41,614 nucleotides of DNA from the NCBI GenBank assembly GCA_947037115.1, contig CAMQTN010000019.1, positions 1-41,614 of the forward strand, given 5' to 3'. A program made the translations under genes and the position numbers. Below the pieces are notes generated by a model, which saw nothing but the letters and a program-made list of their open reading frames with translations, did not search any database and was not told the origin of the DNA. This DNA comes from an uncultured Lachnospiraceae bacterium. GTDB taxonomy: Bacteria; Bacillota; Clostridia; Lachnospirales; Lachnospiraceae. This document shows, piece by piece, positions 31,910 through 40,338 of this stretch (position 1 is its first letter; each line of letters starts with the position of its first letter).

Positions 31910-34642
31910 TCATTTTGCGTCATACCAGTCCGTCCCCGTATGCAGGTCTATTTCCAGAACCACCGACAAATCCGCCGCCTGCTGCATCTGCTCCGTAAGT
32001 ATCCGCCGCACCTGTTCCTCTTCTCCGGCGTACGTCTCAATCAGAAGCTCGTCGTGCACCTGTAAGATCAGGCGGGATTTCAACTGTTCGCTGTGCAGTT
32101 TCTCCCACACACGGATCATGGCGATCTTCATGATATCCGCCGCCGTCCCCTGAATGGGTGAATTCATGGCCACCCGCTCCCCGAAGGAACGCTGCATGAA
32201 ATTGTTGGAGGACAGCTCCGGAATCGGGCGCCTTCGACCGTACATCGTTGTCACGTAGCCCTCTTCCTTCGCCTGCGCCACCATCTGATCCAGAAACCGC
32301 TTTACCCCCGGATAGGTCTCAAAATACTGCTCGATATATTCCGCCGCCTCCTTCTTGGAGATACTTAAGTCCTGACTCAAACCGAAGGAACTGATACCAT
32401 AGACAATACCGAAATTAACCGCCTTGGCGTTACGCCTCTGTAGATCCGTCACCTCCTCAAAGGGAGTGTGAAATACTTTGGAAGCGGTAATCCTGTGAAT
32501 GTCCTCGTCCATCCGGTAAGCCTCGATCAACTGCTTATCGTCGGACATATGCGCCAGAATGCGCAGCTCAATCTGGGAATAGTCCGCGTCCATGAACACA
32601 TGGCCCTCCATAGGCACAAACACCTTGCGTATCCGCCGCCCCAGCTCCATGCGCATGGGAATATTCTGGAGATTCGGTTCCGTGGAACTGATCCGCCCGG
32701 TAGCCGTAATGGTCTGGTTAAAGGTGGAATGAATCCTGCCGTCCTTCGCAATGCAGGCCGACAGCCCTTCCGCGTAAGTGGACTTTAACTTCATCAGTCC
32801 CCTGTACTCCAATATATCGGATACAATCGGATAGTCCGGCGCCAGTTTTTCCAGCACATCAGCCGCCGTAGAATACCCGGTCTTCGTCTTTTTACCACCC
32901 TTGATGCCCATCTTTTCAAAAAGGACTTCTGCAAGCTGTTTGGGAGAATTGATGTTAAAGGTGCAGTCCGCCTGTCGGTAAATCGCCTGCTCCAGCTCTT
33001 CGATCCTGCCGGTAAGCGCCTCCCCGTAAGCCTTCAATTCCTCTGGCTGTACCCGCACTCCATATTGCTCCATATCGTAAAGCACTCTGGAAAGGGGCAT
33101 CTCAATCTCGTAGAACAGCTCATCCATGCCCTGCTCTTTCAGTTTTCCTTCAAGAATACGTGCCGCCGCAAGACACACATAGGCCTGATAGCAGGCGTAC
33201 TGCGCGAAATCCTCCGGCGTCTTCCCATAAGCCGCCGCATAAGTGCCCTTCCCGCAGATCTGCGCCCGGTCAGATATGGTAAGCCCAAGACACTCCCCGG
33301 CGATATCTTCTGTCTGATAATCGTTTTTCAGCGGATTTATGAGGTAGGCCGCAATCAGAATATCAAAATACCGTCTCCCTCTGTAAGGGCTAAGCACATC
33401 CTGTCTGCCTTCCGCATCCCGCCACATGCTCTCTTCCCCACAGTCTTCTATCATACCGTAGGCAGACTTCATATCAAACACTTTTAGTTTACATAATTCA
33501 TCTCTATTCAAATCGATAAGACGGTTTCGCAGATAATCTGCCGTCACCTCTCCCTGACAGGGGATAAAGACCACATCTTTTTCACCCGCCGCAATGGAGA
33601 TCCCCATGCAGACAGCCTCTTCCTCCGTCCTGTCGCAAAAGACGGCAAGCCCGATTTCACAGCCGCCCTCCGTCTTTTCACCACGCTCTTTACAGGCCTC
33701 AAAGAGCGCTTCTACCTGAGAAAATTCCGTCACGGTACGGAAGTATTCCTCCTGCCCGTTGGACACCGCCACATCCTTTGTGAATCGGGACAGAATATTC
33801 TTAAACTCCAACTGCTTACAGAGCACGTAGGCTTCCTCCGTATAAAAGTCACCCACCCTCGCCTGCTCAAAATCAAAATCAATGTCAGCATCCACATTGA
33901 TCGTGGCAAGCACCTTGCTCAGATCCGCAAGCTCCCTGTTTGCAATCAGGGATTCCCTGATCGATTTCTTGGAAATTTCCTCCACATGGGCGTAAATATT
34001 ATCCAGAGAGCCGTAGGTCACCATCAGCTCCGTGGCAGTCTTCTCACCCACTTTCGGCACGCCGGGAATATTATCCGCCGTATCTCCCATAAGCGCCTTC
34101 AACTCAATAAACTGTATTGGATTTACCCGATAGGCCGCCTCCACGTCCTTCGCATAGTAATCCTCAACCTGCGTCCTGCCGCCCTTTGTTTTGGGAATCC
34201 GAATCCGGATGTGATCCGTGGCAACCTGCAGCAGATCCCTGTCGCCCGACACAAGAGAGACCTCCATGCCCTCCCTCTCGGCCCGCTTCGCAATGGTGCC
34301 CAGAATATCGTCCGCTTCCAGCCCTGCCTGCTCCACCACGCAGATTCCCATAGCCTGCAGCATCTGCTTCATGACGGGTACCTGTTCCCGAAGTTCCGTG
34401 GGCATGGGTTTTCTCGTGCCCTTATACTCTTTATAGATCTCATGGCGGAAGGTGGGTGCATGGACGTCAAATGCCACCGCCAGATAATCCGCCTGCTCCT
34501 CCTCCAGAATCTTAAACATAATATTTAAAAAGCCATACACCGCGTTGGTGTGCAGTCCCTGCCCGTTGGTCAGTTCCGGCACGCCATAAAACGCTCTGTG
34601 AAGTATGCTGTGTCCATCGATCAATACCAGTTTCAAAGCCAT
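31910..34642 (-). CDS. polA: DNA polymerase I
   Basis: Pol I fills gaps and removes primers. The 910-residue protein has the 5' nuclease domain (LIDGHSILHRAFYG, GDRDLLQVA, DTADNIPGVPKVGEKTA), a 3'-5' exonuclease-like domain (about 300-480) and the polymerase domain with motif A DADYSQIELRILAH, motif B RRNAKAVNFGIVYG and motif C LQVHDELLIE. In the middle domain the acidic residues of the proofreading site appear lost: FDMKSAYG and QYACYQAY stand where the Exo II and III aspartates should be. So proofreading is probably absent, as in several Bacillus-type Pol I enzymes. The ribosome-binding site (GGGAG, 11 bases away) is modest. Confidence 0.96.
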   Translation of the reverse strand: MALKLVLIDGHSILHRAFYGVPELTNGQGLHTNAVYGFLNIMFKILEEEQADYLAVAFDVHAPTFRHEIYKEYKGTRKPMPTELREQVPVMKQMLQAMGICVVEQAGLEADDILGTIAKRAEREGMEVSLVSGDRDLLQVATDHIRIRIPKTKGGRTQVEDYYAKDVEAAYRVNPIQFIELKALMGDTADNIPGVPKVGEKTATELMVTYGSLDNIYAHVEEISKKSIRESLIANRELADLSKVLATINVDADIDFDFEQARVGDFYTEEAYVLCKQLEFKNILSRFTKDVAVSNGQEEYFRTVTEFSQVEALFEACKERGEKTEGGCEIGLAVFCDRTEEEAVCMGISIAAGEKDVVFIPCQGEVTADYLRNRLIDLNRDELCKLKVFDMKSAYGMIEDCGEESMWRDAEGRQDVLSPYRGRRYFDILIAAYLINPLKNDYQTEDIAGECLGLTISDRAQICGKGTYAAAYGKTPEDFAQYACYQAYVCLAAARILEGKLKEQGMDELFYEIEMPLSRVLYDMEQYGVRVQPEELKAYGEALTGRIEELEQAIYRQADCTFNINSPKQLAEVLFEKMGIKGGKKTKTGYSTAADVLEKLAPDYPIVSDILEYRGLMKLKSTYAEGLSACIAKDGRIHSTFNQTITATGRISSTEPNLQNIPMRMELGRRIRKVFVPMEGHVFMDADYSQIELRILAHMSDDKQLIEAYRMDEDIHRITASKVFHTPFEEVTDLQRRNAKAVNFGIVYGISSFGLSQDLSISKKEAAEYIEQYFETYPGVKRFLDQMVAQAKEEGYVTTMYGRRRPIPELSSNNFMQRSFGERVAMNSPIQGTAADIMKIAMIRVWEKLHSEQLKSRLILQVHDELLIETYAGEEEQVRRILTEQMQQAADLSVVLEIDLHTGTDWYDAK

Positions 34643-34696
34643 AGATGCCAGTCTCTCCCTGTTTCTCTCCGTTCCGTCCCCTGCTGCCGCCAGTTC

Positions 34697-35017
34697 TCAC
34701 GCCGATACGATAATCACCGCCGCGATAATCGCCGCCGCCACAGCCGTCTCCAATATCAGGAGAATATGCCGGAGTGCACGATTGATACGAATCCTGTAAT
34801 CCGCATTTTCAAGCTTTGCCGTAAGCGCTTCCTGTAAATTAAAATTATTGCCCTGCTCAAGCTGTTCCATACCCTCAGCCACCAGAAACTGGATGGATAA
34901 CTCCTCCATACATTCCGGACAGTCCTCGATATGCTCCACAAACTCCGCCAGACCCCTTCCATCCAAATCATCGCTCAGAAAGAACGGTATTTTCCTCTCT
35001 GCATCCTTACAGTCCAT
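34697..35017 (-). CDS. Zinc-finger (anti-sigma-like) membrane protein
   Basis: The 106-residue protein has Cys3 and an H29-x3-C33-x2-C36 motif (HIEDCPEC), the pattern of zinc-binding anti-sigma domains, followed by a helical middle. A single C-terminal transmembrane segment (about residues 84-105, LLILETAVAAAIIAAVIIV) follows, ending almost at once, so the N-terminus would be cytoplasmic. There is no extracytoplasmic sensor domain and no sigma factor gene nearby, so true anti-sigma activity is unproven. It is the first gene before polA (54-base gap) and has a promoter at 35072-35099. Confidence 0.75.
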   Translation of the reverse strand: MDCKDAERKIPFFLSDDLDGRGLAEFVEHIEDCPECMEELSIQFLVAEGMEQLEQGNNFNLQEALTAKLENADYRIRINRALRHILLILETAVAAAIIAAVIIVSA

Positions 35018-35071
35018 TCCCCGTCCACGCCTTTCTGACAGGCCATGCTATCGTGCGCCCATACAGATTTT

Positions 35072-35099
35072 ATTATATACCATTACAGGCCTGTTTGAA
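35072..35099 (-). promoter_or_regulatory. Promoter of the zinc-finger/polA operon with central palindrome
   Basis: TTCAAA (35094-35099) and a perfect TATAAT (35072-35077), 16 bases apart on the minus strand. The spacer holds the 10-bp palindrome ACAGGCCTGT (35085-35094), a possible operator. Confidence 0.55.
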
Positions 35100-35142
35100 A
35101 AGAGGTTTTCGTCGGAAGCATAAGTTCCCATCCCCATATATA

Positions 35143-35179
35143 AAATCGGATAAAGTCTGAATATGACTTTACCCGATTT
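35143..35179 (-). terminator. Terminator of the fucosidase gene
   Basis: AAATCGG-A-TAAAGTC (35143-35157) pairs with GACTTTA-C-CCGATTT (35165-35179), a 15-bp stem with one mismatch and a 7-base loop. On the minus strand it is followed by TATATATGG. It starts about 50 bases after the fucosidase stop. Confidence 0.7.
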
Positions 35180-35228
35180 ACTGCCTTCTTAACTGATCCT
35201 TTCAACCGAAGCCGCAAGAGCCCTTCTG

Positions 35229-36701
35229 TCAGTCCACTTTAATTTTGAAAACAACAGGATTTTCTCCACCAATCCTGTCCCTTATATGCAACCCCGCCTC
35301 ATCTCTGCTCCATTCAGGCCTTTCCTTTTGTCCAAGCACCTCAACACTTCTGATAATCCCATGGAAATTGGCCTGTTTTGAAGCATCCTGTTTCCCAAGG
35401 GAAACAATACAGTATTCCCCATCGCTGCTACGCTTTAATGCAGCCGCATACAGATATCCTCCCGCTGTGGTAAAGCGAAAGTCTCTTGAAGTAAAATTCT
35501 TTTTTATGCCGTCCGAAAACTGTCCTTCTACGATTTGTGTCGGTCCCTCGCCATATTTTCTCCAAACCCCCGTTCCATAAATTGCTTCTCCATTCACCTT
35601 GAGCCATTCTCCTATCTGCAACAGTATTGTTCTATCCGCATCGGAGATCGTTCCATCCGCCTTTGGTCCTATATTGAGCAGAAGACATCCATTCTTACTG
35701 ACAATATCTATCAGATCACAAATGATATCCTCCGCAGGCCTGAACTGGTTATTTTCTGTATAACACCATGAATTCAATGCAACCGCTGTATCTGTCTGCC
35801 AGAAGTATGGTTTTACATCCGAAAACTGCCCTCTTTCCACATCCGGCACGGCAGTGCCGAACAAAAACGCGTCATGCTTGTAATTGATAACCACTTCTGT
35901 TCCCCATTCCGCCGCTCTGTTATAGTAGTATGCCGCCAGTTTTTTCAGATATGGCTTGCAGGCGCTATGTTGAATCCACCAATCAAAATAGAGTATACCT
36001 GGCCGATAGCGGTCGATGATCTCACAGGTTCGTACCAGCCAGTCCTGCATAAATTCCTCCGAAGGCTCCGGTTTGCTGAAAATATCATAAATATCAGCAT
36101 CCGGCATAGCCGGCCAGTAGAAATCGCCACGCTTCATAGGTTCTTTTATATCGCTGTCAAAGTCCTTTCCATGTCCCATAAAAAACCAATGTTCTACCCG
36201 GTGGGAGGAAGCACCGAACTGTATTCCTTTTCTCTGACAGCTCTCCTTCAACTCTCCCAAAATATCTCTTTTAGGCCCCATTTCCCAGCAGTTCCATCTC
36301 GATATTTCACTTCGGTACATCTGAAATCCGTCATGATGCTCCGCCACTGGCACAACATAATTTGCTCCTGCTCTTTTAAATAAATCCGTCCAATCATCTG
36401 CCATGAATTTTTCCGCTCGGAACATGGGAATAAAATCCTTGTATCCGAATTCCCTGTGCCTGCCATAGGTCCTGATATGATGCTCATATTCGGGTGATCC
36501 CTGTATATACATATTTCGGGGATACCATTCATTCCCGAAAGCCGGAATGCTGTAAATTCCCCAATGAATAAAAATCCCGAATTTTGCATTTCGATACCAC
36601 TTGGGCGCTTCATAAGCAGCCAACGATTCCCATGTCGCCTGGTAAGGCCCCCGGGCAATAACATCTTCTATTGTCCCAAGATAATTTTCCAACTGATACA
36701 T
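35229..36701 (-). CDS. Alpha-L-fucosidase, GH29
   Basis: The enzyme releases L-fucose from glycans. The 490-residue protein has the GH29 pattern: WYRNAKFGIFIHWGIYS, GNEWYPRNMY, the AEHHDGFQMY histidine block, and GILYFDWW with Asp240 as the likely nucleophile. It then has LLLNIGPKADGTI and a C-terminal beta-sandwich. There is no signal peptide, so it acts on imported fucosylated oligosaccharides. AAGGAGG before the ATG at 36701 sets the start; the longer start at 36767 lies inside the promoter. A TATAAT (36732-36737, minus strand) without a good -35 fits a promoter that needs an activator, probably the divergent AraC protein. Confidence 0.92.
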   Translation of the reverse strand: MYQLENYLGTIEDVIARGPYQATWESLAAYEAPKWYRNAKFGIFIHWGIYSIPAFGNEWYPRNMYIQGSPEYEHHIRTYGRHREFGYKDFIPMFRAEKFMADDWTDLFKRAGANYVVPVAEHHDGFQMYRSEISRWNCWEMGPKRDILGELKESCQRKGIQFGASSHRVEHWFFMGHGKDFDSDIKEPMKRGDFYWPAMPDADIYDIFSKPEPSEEFMQDWLVRTCEIIDRYRPGILYFDWWIQHSACKPYLKKLAAYYYNRAAEWGTEVVINYKHDAFLFGTAVPDVERGQFSDVKPYFWQTDTAVALNSWCYTENNQFRPAEDIICDLIDIVSKNGCLLLNIGPKADGTISDADRTILLQIGEWLKVNGEAIYGTGVWRKYGEGPTQIVEGQFSDGIKKNFTSRDFRFTTAGGYLYAAALKRSSDGEYCIVSLGKQDASKQANFHGIIRSVEVLGQKERPEWSRDEAGLHIRDRIGGENPVVFKIKVD

Positions 36702-36731
36702 GCCATTCCTCCTTATCCTTCTGCTATCTGC

Positions 36732-36737
36732 ATTATA
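36732..36737 (-). promoter_or_regulatory. -10 element of the fucosidase promoter
   Basis: A perfect TATAAT on the minus strand, about 30 bases before the fucosidase start. No acceptable -35 hexamer lies 16-18 bases upstream (TTATAC is poor), which suits activation by the divergently encoded AraC-family protein. Confidence 0.5.
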
Positions 36738-36843
36738 GTAGTTTCGGAGAATATGTATAAGTATCATACCTGACGTGTTCAGCAGAAATATGTCGTGTTT
36801 TTATAGTTTTTATGATAATATGGTAAAAAAGAGGACACATATT

Positions 36844-37701
36844 ATGAAGACATCCTATAAAAATATGGATATCTGTTTTTCCATAGACAGCATTCAGATT
36901 CATGTACTAAGCATTATCTTTGAACGCCTTACTCGGATCATCCCCTCCCACAGCCATGGGAGCGGCTGTTATGAGATCCATTTTATTCCTTTCGGGTATG
37001 GAAAACTGACGGCAAACGGTCAGGATTTTGATCTTTCTCCCAATACACTGTATATCACCGGCCCCCATATAGAGCACACCCAGGCCTCCATTCTATCGAA
37101 TCCCATGCAGGAATACTGTATTTACCTGAAAATACACCATACATCAAAGCGCCTGCCAAGCTCCGCTATAATGGATATTTTTACCTCAACGCCCTTTTGG
37201 ATCGGCAAAGACACACAGGATGTTCACGCGCTGTTGAAACAGTTGTTTTATGAATTGGAGCACCGCTATACCGGATATCAAAATCAGATTACTATGCTTT
37301 TGTCCCAACTGCTTATTCATATTGTTCGAAATTATGAATATCAGCCAATTCCTCATGATTTTCCTTCGAGGCATAATCCTGCGGAATCAACCTCTGTTAT
37401 CATTGAAGAGTATTTTCTCTATGAGTACCAGTCACTGTCCCTGAGCGCCCTTGCAGAAAAGCTGAATCTCAGCACCAGACAGACACAACGTCTTCTCGTC
37501 GCTTACTATGGAAAAACTTTTCAACAAAAAAAGGCAGAAGCCAGAATGTCTGCCGCTGCCGTTTTTCTTGCAGATAAAAGTAAAAGTATTACATCCGTCG
37601 CGGAGGATCTGGGATACTCTTCAATCGAGCATTTCTCCTCCTCTTTTAAAAGTTATTATCACATGACTCCCAGAGAATACAGAAAACAATTCCTGCCCTG
37701 A
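36844..37701 (+). CDS. AraC-family transcriptional regulator
   Basis: The 285-residue protein has an N-terminal cupin-like sensor domain (HSHGSGCYEIHFIPFGYGKLTANGQDFDLSPNTLYITGP, about residues 35-75) and a C-terminal double helix-turn-helix: LSLSALAEKLNLSTRQTQRLLVAYYGKTF, then SITSVAEDLGYSSIEHFSSSFKSYYHMTPREYRKQF, the classic AraC ending. GAGG precedes the ATG at 36844. It is divergent from the fucosidase gene, so it probably senses fucose or a fucosylated sugar and activates that promoter; this is inferred from position only. No transporter gene is adjacent. Confidence 0.92.
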   Translation: MKTSYKNMDICFSIDSIQIHVLSIIFERLTRIIPSHSHGSGCYEIHFIPFGYGKLTANGQDFDLSPNTLYITGPHIEHTQASILSNPMQEYCIYLKIHHTSKRLPSSAIMDIFTSTPFWIGKDTQDVHALLKQLFYELEHRYTGYQNQITMLLSQLLIHIVRNYEYQPIPHDFPSRHNPAESTSVIIEEYFLYEYQSLSLSALAEKLNLSTRQTQRLLVAYYGKTFQQKKAEARMSAAAVFLADKSKSITSVAEDLGYSSIEHFSSSFKSYYHMTPREYRKQFLP

Positions 37702-37725
37702 CAGAGAGCCTTTCCATCAACTCCT

Positions 37726-39138
37726 CTATTGTACCGCTTCGCCCTCAGCCGCCTCAGGAGCAGCTGCTTCCGCAGGCTCCTCTATCACTTCCACCGTAGC
37801 GACACCGTTTCCGTCCACAGTATAGTTTGTGCCGTCCACAGTCACGGTCACGTTTCTCTGCATCGCGCCCGTCGCCGGATCGTAATAGCAGACATTTCCG
37901 TCAGGTCTGGTAACCAGCCCTCTCTGCATCACTCCATTTGCGTCAAAACAATAATCCTGTCCCTCGACCGTCACCGCAACGTTTCTCTGCATCGCGCCCG
38001 TCGCCGGATCGTAATAGCAGACATTTCCGTCAGATCTGGTAACCAGCCCTCTCTGCATCACTCCATTTGCATCAAAATAATAATCCTGTCCCTCGATCGT
38101 CATAGCAACGTTTCTCTGCATCGCGCCCGTGGCCGGATCGTAATAGCAGACGTTTCCGTCAGATCTGGTAACCAGTCCTCTCTGCATCACTCCATTTGCA
38201 TCAAAATAATAATCCTGTCCTTCGATCGTCACCGCATCACACAGGGCATGTCCGTCCTCCGTCGCCAGGAAATACCGCCCCGTCTCATCCTCGAACCAGC
38301 AGCCCTTCTGCACAAAACCGCTCTCGTCCAGATGATATTTGTTATCCTGCCAGTTCACCCAGCCGTTTCTCTGCATCCGATATCCTGCATAAAAAACCGT
38401 CTGGTCACCGCGTGCAGCAAACCCGTCCGCCACGATAATTGAAGAATAGTCCTTAAACTGATAATTCATATCCACTCTGGTGGGAATGCCCGCCACACTG
38501 CCGTGGGAGGTGTGCTGCCAGAAGGCCGCGCCACCGTCATACTCAAGAGCATCCGCATACTGGGCCACCCACTTATCGTAGCCGACATTTCCGATCTTGT
38601 CCCGAAACATATTCCTGCTGGAATAAACCACCGGATAATACCCGTTCGCCTCGACGATGGAGCAAAAGGCGTTGATCATCTCCTGAAGCTGCGCCTGAGA
38701 CATATTCTTGTGACAGGGCGCTTCCACGTCATAGACCACCGGGTAGCTTACCGTATAATTGCCGATCCACTGTATAAGCTGGTTTGCCTCATTTTTCGCC
38801 TCCTCCACATTCGTCGCATAGGAATAGAGGTATACACCCGTGCGCAGCCCGGCCGAATTGGCACCCCGCATGTTGACATCAAAGTAAGGATCAACGCCCG
38901 AATTTGTGCTGCCCGCCTTCACAAACACAAAGGACACCCCTGATGAGGGCACCTGGCTCCAGTCAATGCCCAGATTATGCTTCGAGACATCTATGCCTCT
39001 GGCGATCGAACTGCCGGCTCCCACCGCTTCCACACGAAGCCCCGGCGCAAACGCCAGCATCCCCGCAAGAGACAGTGCGGTAATCTGCTTTACTCCCCTG
39101 TTGAGTCTATGTAACAATGCTTTTTTATATTTTATCAT
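37726..39138 (-). CDS. Secreted GH25 lysozyme with wall-binding repeats
   Basis: The 470-residue protein has a signal peptide (basic start, hydrophobic core about 18-33, likely cleavage after VEA at residue 38). The GH25 muramidase domain spans about 45-235, with GIDVSKH (Asp50) and VVYDVEAP (Asp137, Glu139). Residues about 250-450 are choline-binding-like wall-binding repeats. Three are nearly identical 43-residue units (GQDYYFDANGVMQRG, then GNVCYYDPATGAMQRN). An Ala/Glu-rich tail ends the protein. It should cleave peptidoglycan outside the cell. The promoter carries a WalR-like motif array. Confidence 0.92.
   Translation of the reverse strand: MIKYKKALLHRLNRGVKQITALSLAGMLAFAPGLRVEAVGAGSSIARGIDVSKHNLGIDWSQVPSSGVSFVFVKAGSTNSGVDPYFDVNMRGANSAGLRTGVYLYSYATNVEEAKNEANQLIQWIGNYTVSYPVVYDVEAPCHKNMSQAQLQEMINAFCSIVEANGYYPVVYSSRNMFRDKIGNVGYDKWVAQYADALEYDGGAAFWQHTSHGSVAGIPTRVDMNYQFKDYSSIIVADGFAARGDQTVFYAGYRMQRNGWVNWQDNKYHLDESGFVQKGCWFEDETGRYFLATEDGHALCDAVTIEGQDYYFDANGVMQRGLVTRSDGNVCYYDPATGAMQRNVAMTIEGQDYYFDANGVMQRGLVTRSDGNVCYYDPATGAMQRNVAVTVEGQDYCFDANGVMQRGLVTRPDGNVCYYDPATGAMQRNVTVTVDGTNYTVDGNGVATVEVIEEPAEAAAPEAAEGEAVQ
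37851..38237 (-). repeat. Three 129-bp tandem repeats in the lysozyme gene
   Basis: The sequence CGTTTCTCTGCATCGCGCCC recurs at 37851, 37980 and 38109, an exact 129-bp (43-codon) period. Copies differ by only a few substitutions by eye, pointing to recent duplication or gene conversion and a copy number that could vary between strains or collapse in short-read assembly. Confidence 0.9.
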
Positions 39139-39192
39139 TTGTACCTTCCGTTCCTTTTTCTTATGTTGTAACGGCTGTCAGTCAGACAAATC

Positions 39193-39242
39193 ATTATAAC
39201 ATCTTTGTTACAAAAATGTTACGTTTTGTCATATTTTGTAAC
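39193..39242 (-). promoter_or_regulatory. Lysozyme promoter with WalR-like motif array
   Basis: A perfect TATAAT lies at 39193-39198 (minus strand). Overlapping it is TGTAAC-N5-TGTTAT (39196-39212, minus strand). On the plus strand TGTTAC-N5-TGTTAC (39206-39222) continues at 10-11 bp steps as TGTCAT (39227) and TGTAAC (39237). The first two pairs match TGTWAH-N5-TGTWAH, the binding consensus of the essential wall regulator WalR, which controls autolysins in Bacillus and Staphylococcus. No clear -35 is seen. Confidence 0.6.
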
Positions 39243-39336
39243 CGTTCTTAACAACTATATCATGTTCCCACGGAAATGTACAGAAAAACTCTCTCTTTTT
39301 TTCTGGAAGTTTTTTCCTCAGGACGAGGCGTTCCGT

Positions 39337-39466
39337 TCAAACCCGAAAGCCCGTTCTCCCGTTCTCCCTGTTTGCACTCGGGTCAGACTCGAAAGCCCGT
39401 GCTCCCGCACTCCCTGCCTGCACTCGGGTCAGACTCGAAAGCCCGTGCTCCCGCACTCCCTGTTTG
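39337..39466. repeat. 46-bp tandem repeat, about 2.8 copies
   Basis: CACTCGGGTCAGACTCGAAA starts at 39375 and again at 39421, a 46-bp period; a more diverged partial copy lies at 39337-39374. Each unit contains CGGG/CCCG and GTGC-TCCC-GCAC inverted repeats. It lies in the 409-base gap between the lysozyme gene and the ABC transporter, which holds no credible gene. Confidence 0.8.
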
Positions 39467-39491
39467 ACTTCGTCAAACGCTTTCTCGTTAA
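39453..39491 (+). repeat. Palindromic intergenic element B, copy 2
   Basis: GTTTGAC (39462-39468) and GTCAAAC (39472-39478) form a perfect 7-bp hairpin with a TTC loop, flanked by GCACTCCCT and GCTTTCTCGTTA as in the copy at 23132-23170. The stem sequence differs on both arms while pairing is kept. Confidence 0.65.
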
Positions 39492-39492
39492 T

Positions 39493-39545
39493 ACCGCAGG
39501 AAAAGTAAATGTCGGCTTCACCGCCGCTTCCTTTTCCCCTGCGGT
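39493..39545 (-). terminator. Hairpin after the amino acid ABC operon
   Basis: ACCGCAGG (39493-39500) pairs with CCTGCGGT (39538-39545), and the inner AAAG/CTTT blocks extend the helix. It begins two bases after the ATPase stop codon. No strong T-run follows, so it may stabilise the 3' end rather than terminate. Confidence 0.5.
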
Positions 39546-39547
39546 TA

Positions 39548-40300
39548 TTATATTACATAATCATAATCCTTGAGCACGCGCCGCAGAAACTGTATCGTCC
39601 GTTCCTCCTTTGGGGATGTAAAGATCTGCTCCGCACTGCCCTGCTCCACAATCACACCACCGTCCATAAAGATAACCTTGTTCGCCACCTCCTGGGCGAA
39701 AGTCATCTCATGGGTAACGATGATCATGGTCGCCCCTTCCTTTGCCAGTTTCTTCATCACGGCAAGCACTTCCCCGATCAGCTCCGGGTCCAGCGCGGAA
39801 GTGGGCTCGTCAAAGAGGAGTACATCCGGATCTACGGCAATGGCTCTGGCAATCCCAACCCGCTGCTGCTGCCCGCCGGATAACTGGGAAGGATAATAAT
39901 CATAGCGCTCCGAAAGCCCCACTTTGTCAAGCGCCGCCTTCGCCCTTGCAAGCGCTTCCGCCTTCGGCACCTTTCTCGCCACGGTAAGCCCCTCCATTAC
40001 ATTCTGCAAAGCCGTCTTATTCTGAAACAGATTATAATTCTGAAAGACAAAGGCTGTCTTTTTTCTCACCCTGGAAATTATCTCCCTGGAAGCGTCCTTT
40101 AACTCCGTATGGATATCGTCAAAATCCATGGCGCCGCCATCCGCCCGTTCGAGAAAATTCAGGCACCGCAGAAATGTGGTCTTTCCCGAACCGCTGGGGC
40201 CAAGGATCACTACGATATCCCCCTTCTCCACCTCCATATCGACACCCCGGAGCACCTGATTGTCTCCAAAGGTCTTCTCTACATTTTTGACTTTTAACAT
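39548..40300 (-). CDS. Polar amino acid ABC transporter, ATP-binding protein
   Basis: The 250-residue ATPase drives uptake of a polar amino acid (GlnQ/HisP/TcyN type). It has Walker [10 protein letters not shown] (about residue 35), [16 protein letters not shown], the [14 protein letters not shown] signature, [14 protein letters not shown] and the H-loop VTHEM. GGAG six bases before the ATG at 40300 sets the start rather than 40312. It is the last gene of the operon after two permeases; the substrate-binding protein gene must lie beyond the contig end or elsewhere. The substrate cannot be told from these subunits. Confidence 0.93.
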   Translation of the reverse strand: MLKVKNVEKTFGDNQVLRGVDMEVEKGDIVVILGPSGSGKTTFLRCLNFLERADGGAMDFDDIHTELKDASREIISRVRKKTAFVFQNYNLFQNKTALQNVMEGLTVARKVPKAEALARAKAALDKVGLSERYDYYPSQLSGGQQQRVGIARAIAVDPDVLLFDEPTSALDPELIGEVLAVMKKLAKEGATMIIVTHEMTFAQEVANKVIFMDGGVIVEQGSAEQIFTSPKEERTIQFLRRVLKDYDYVI

Positions 40301-40338
40301 ACCCAGCTCCATTCTGCCGCCCTGCGGACAGCTTTTTT

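Noticed and set aside
39337..39466. CRISPR-like array
   Set aside because: The 46-bp units are back to back with no spacers, only about three copies, and no cas genes are near.
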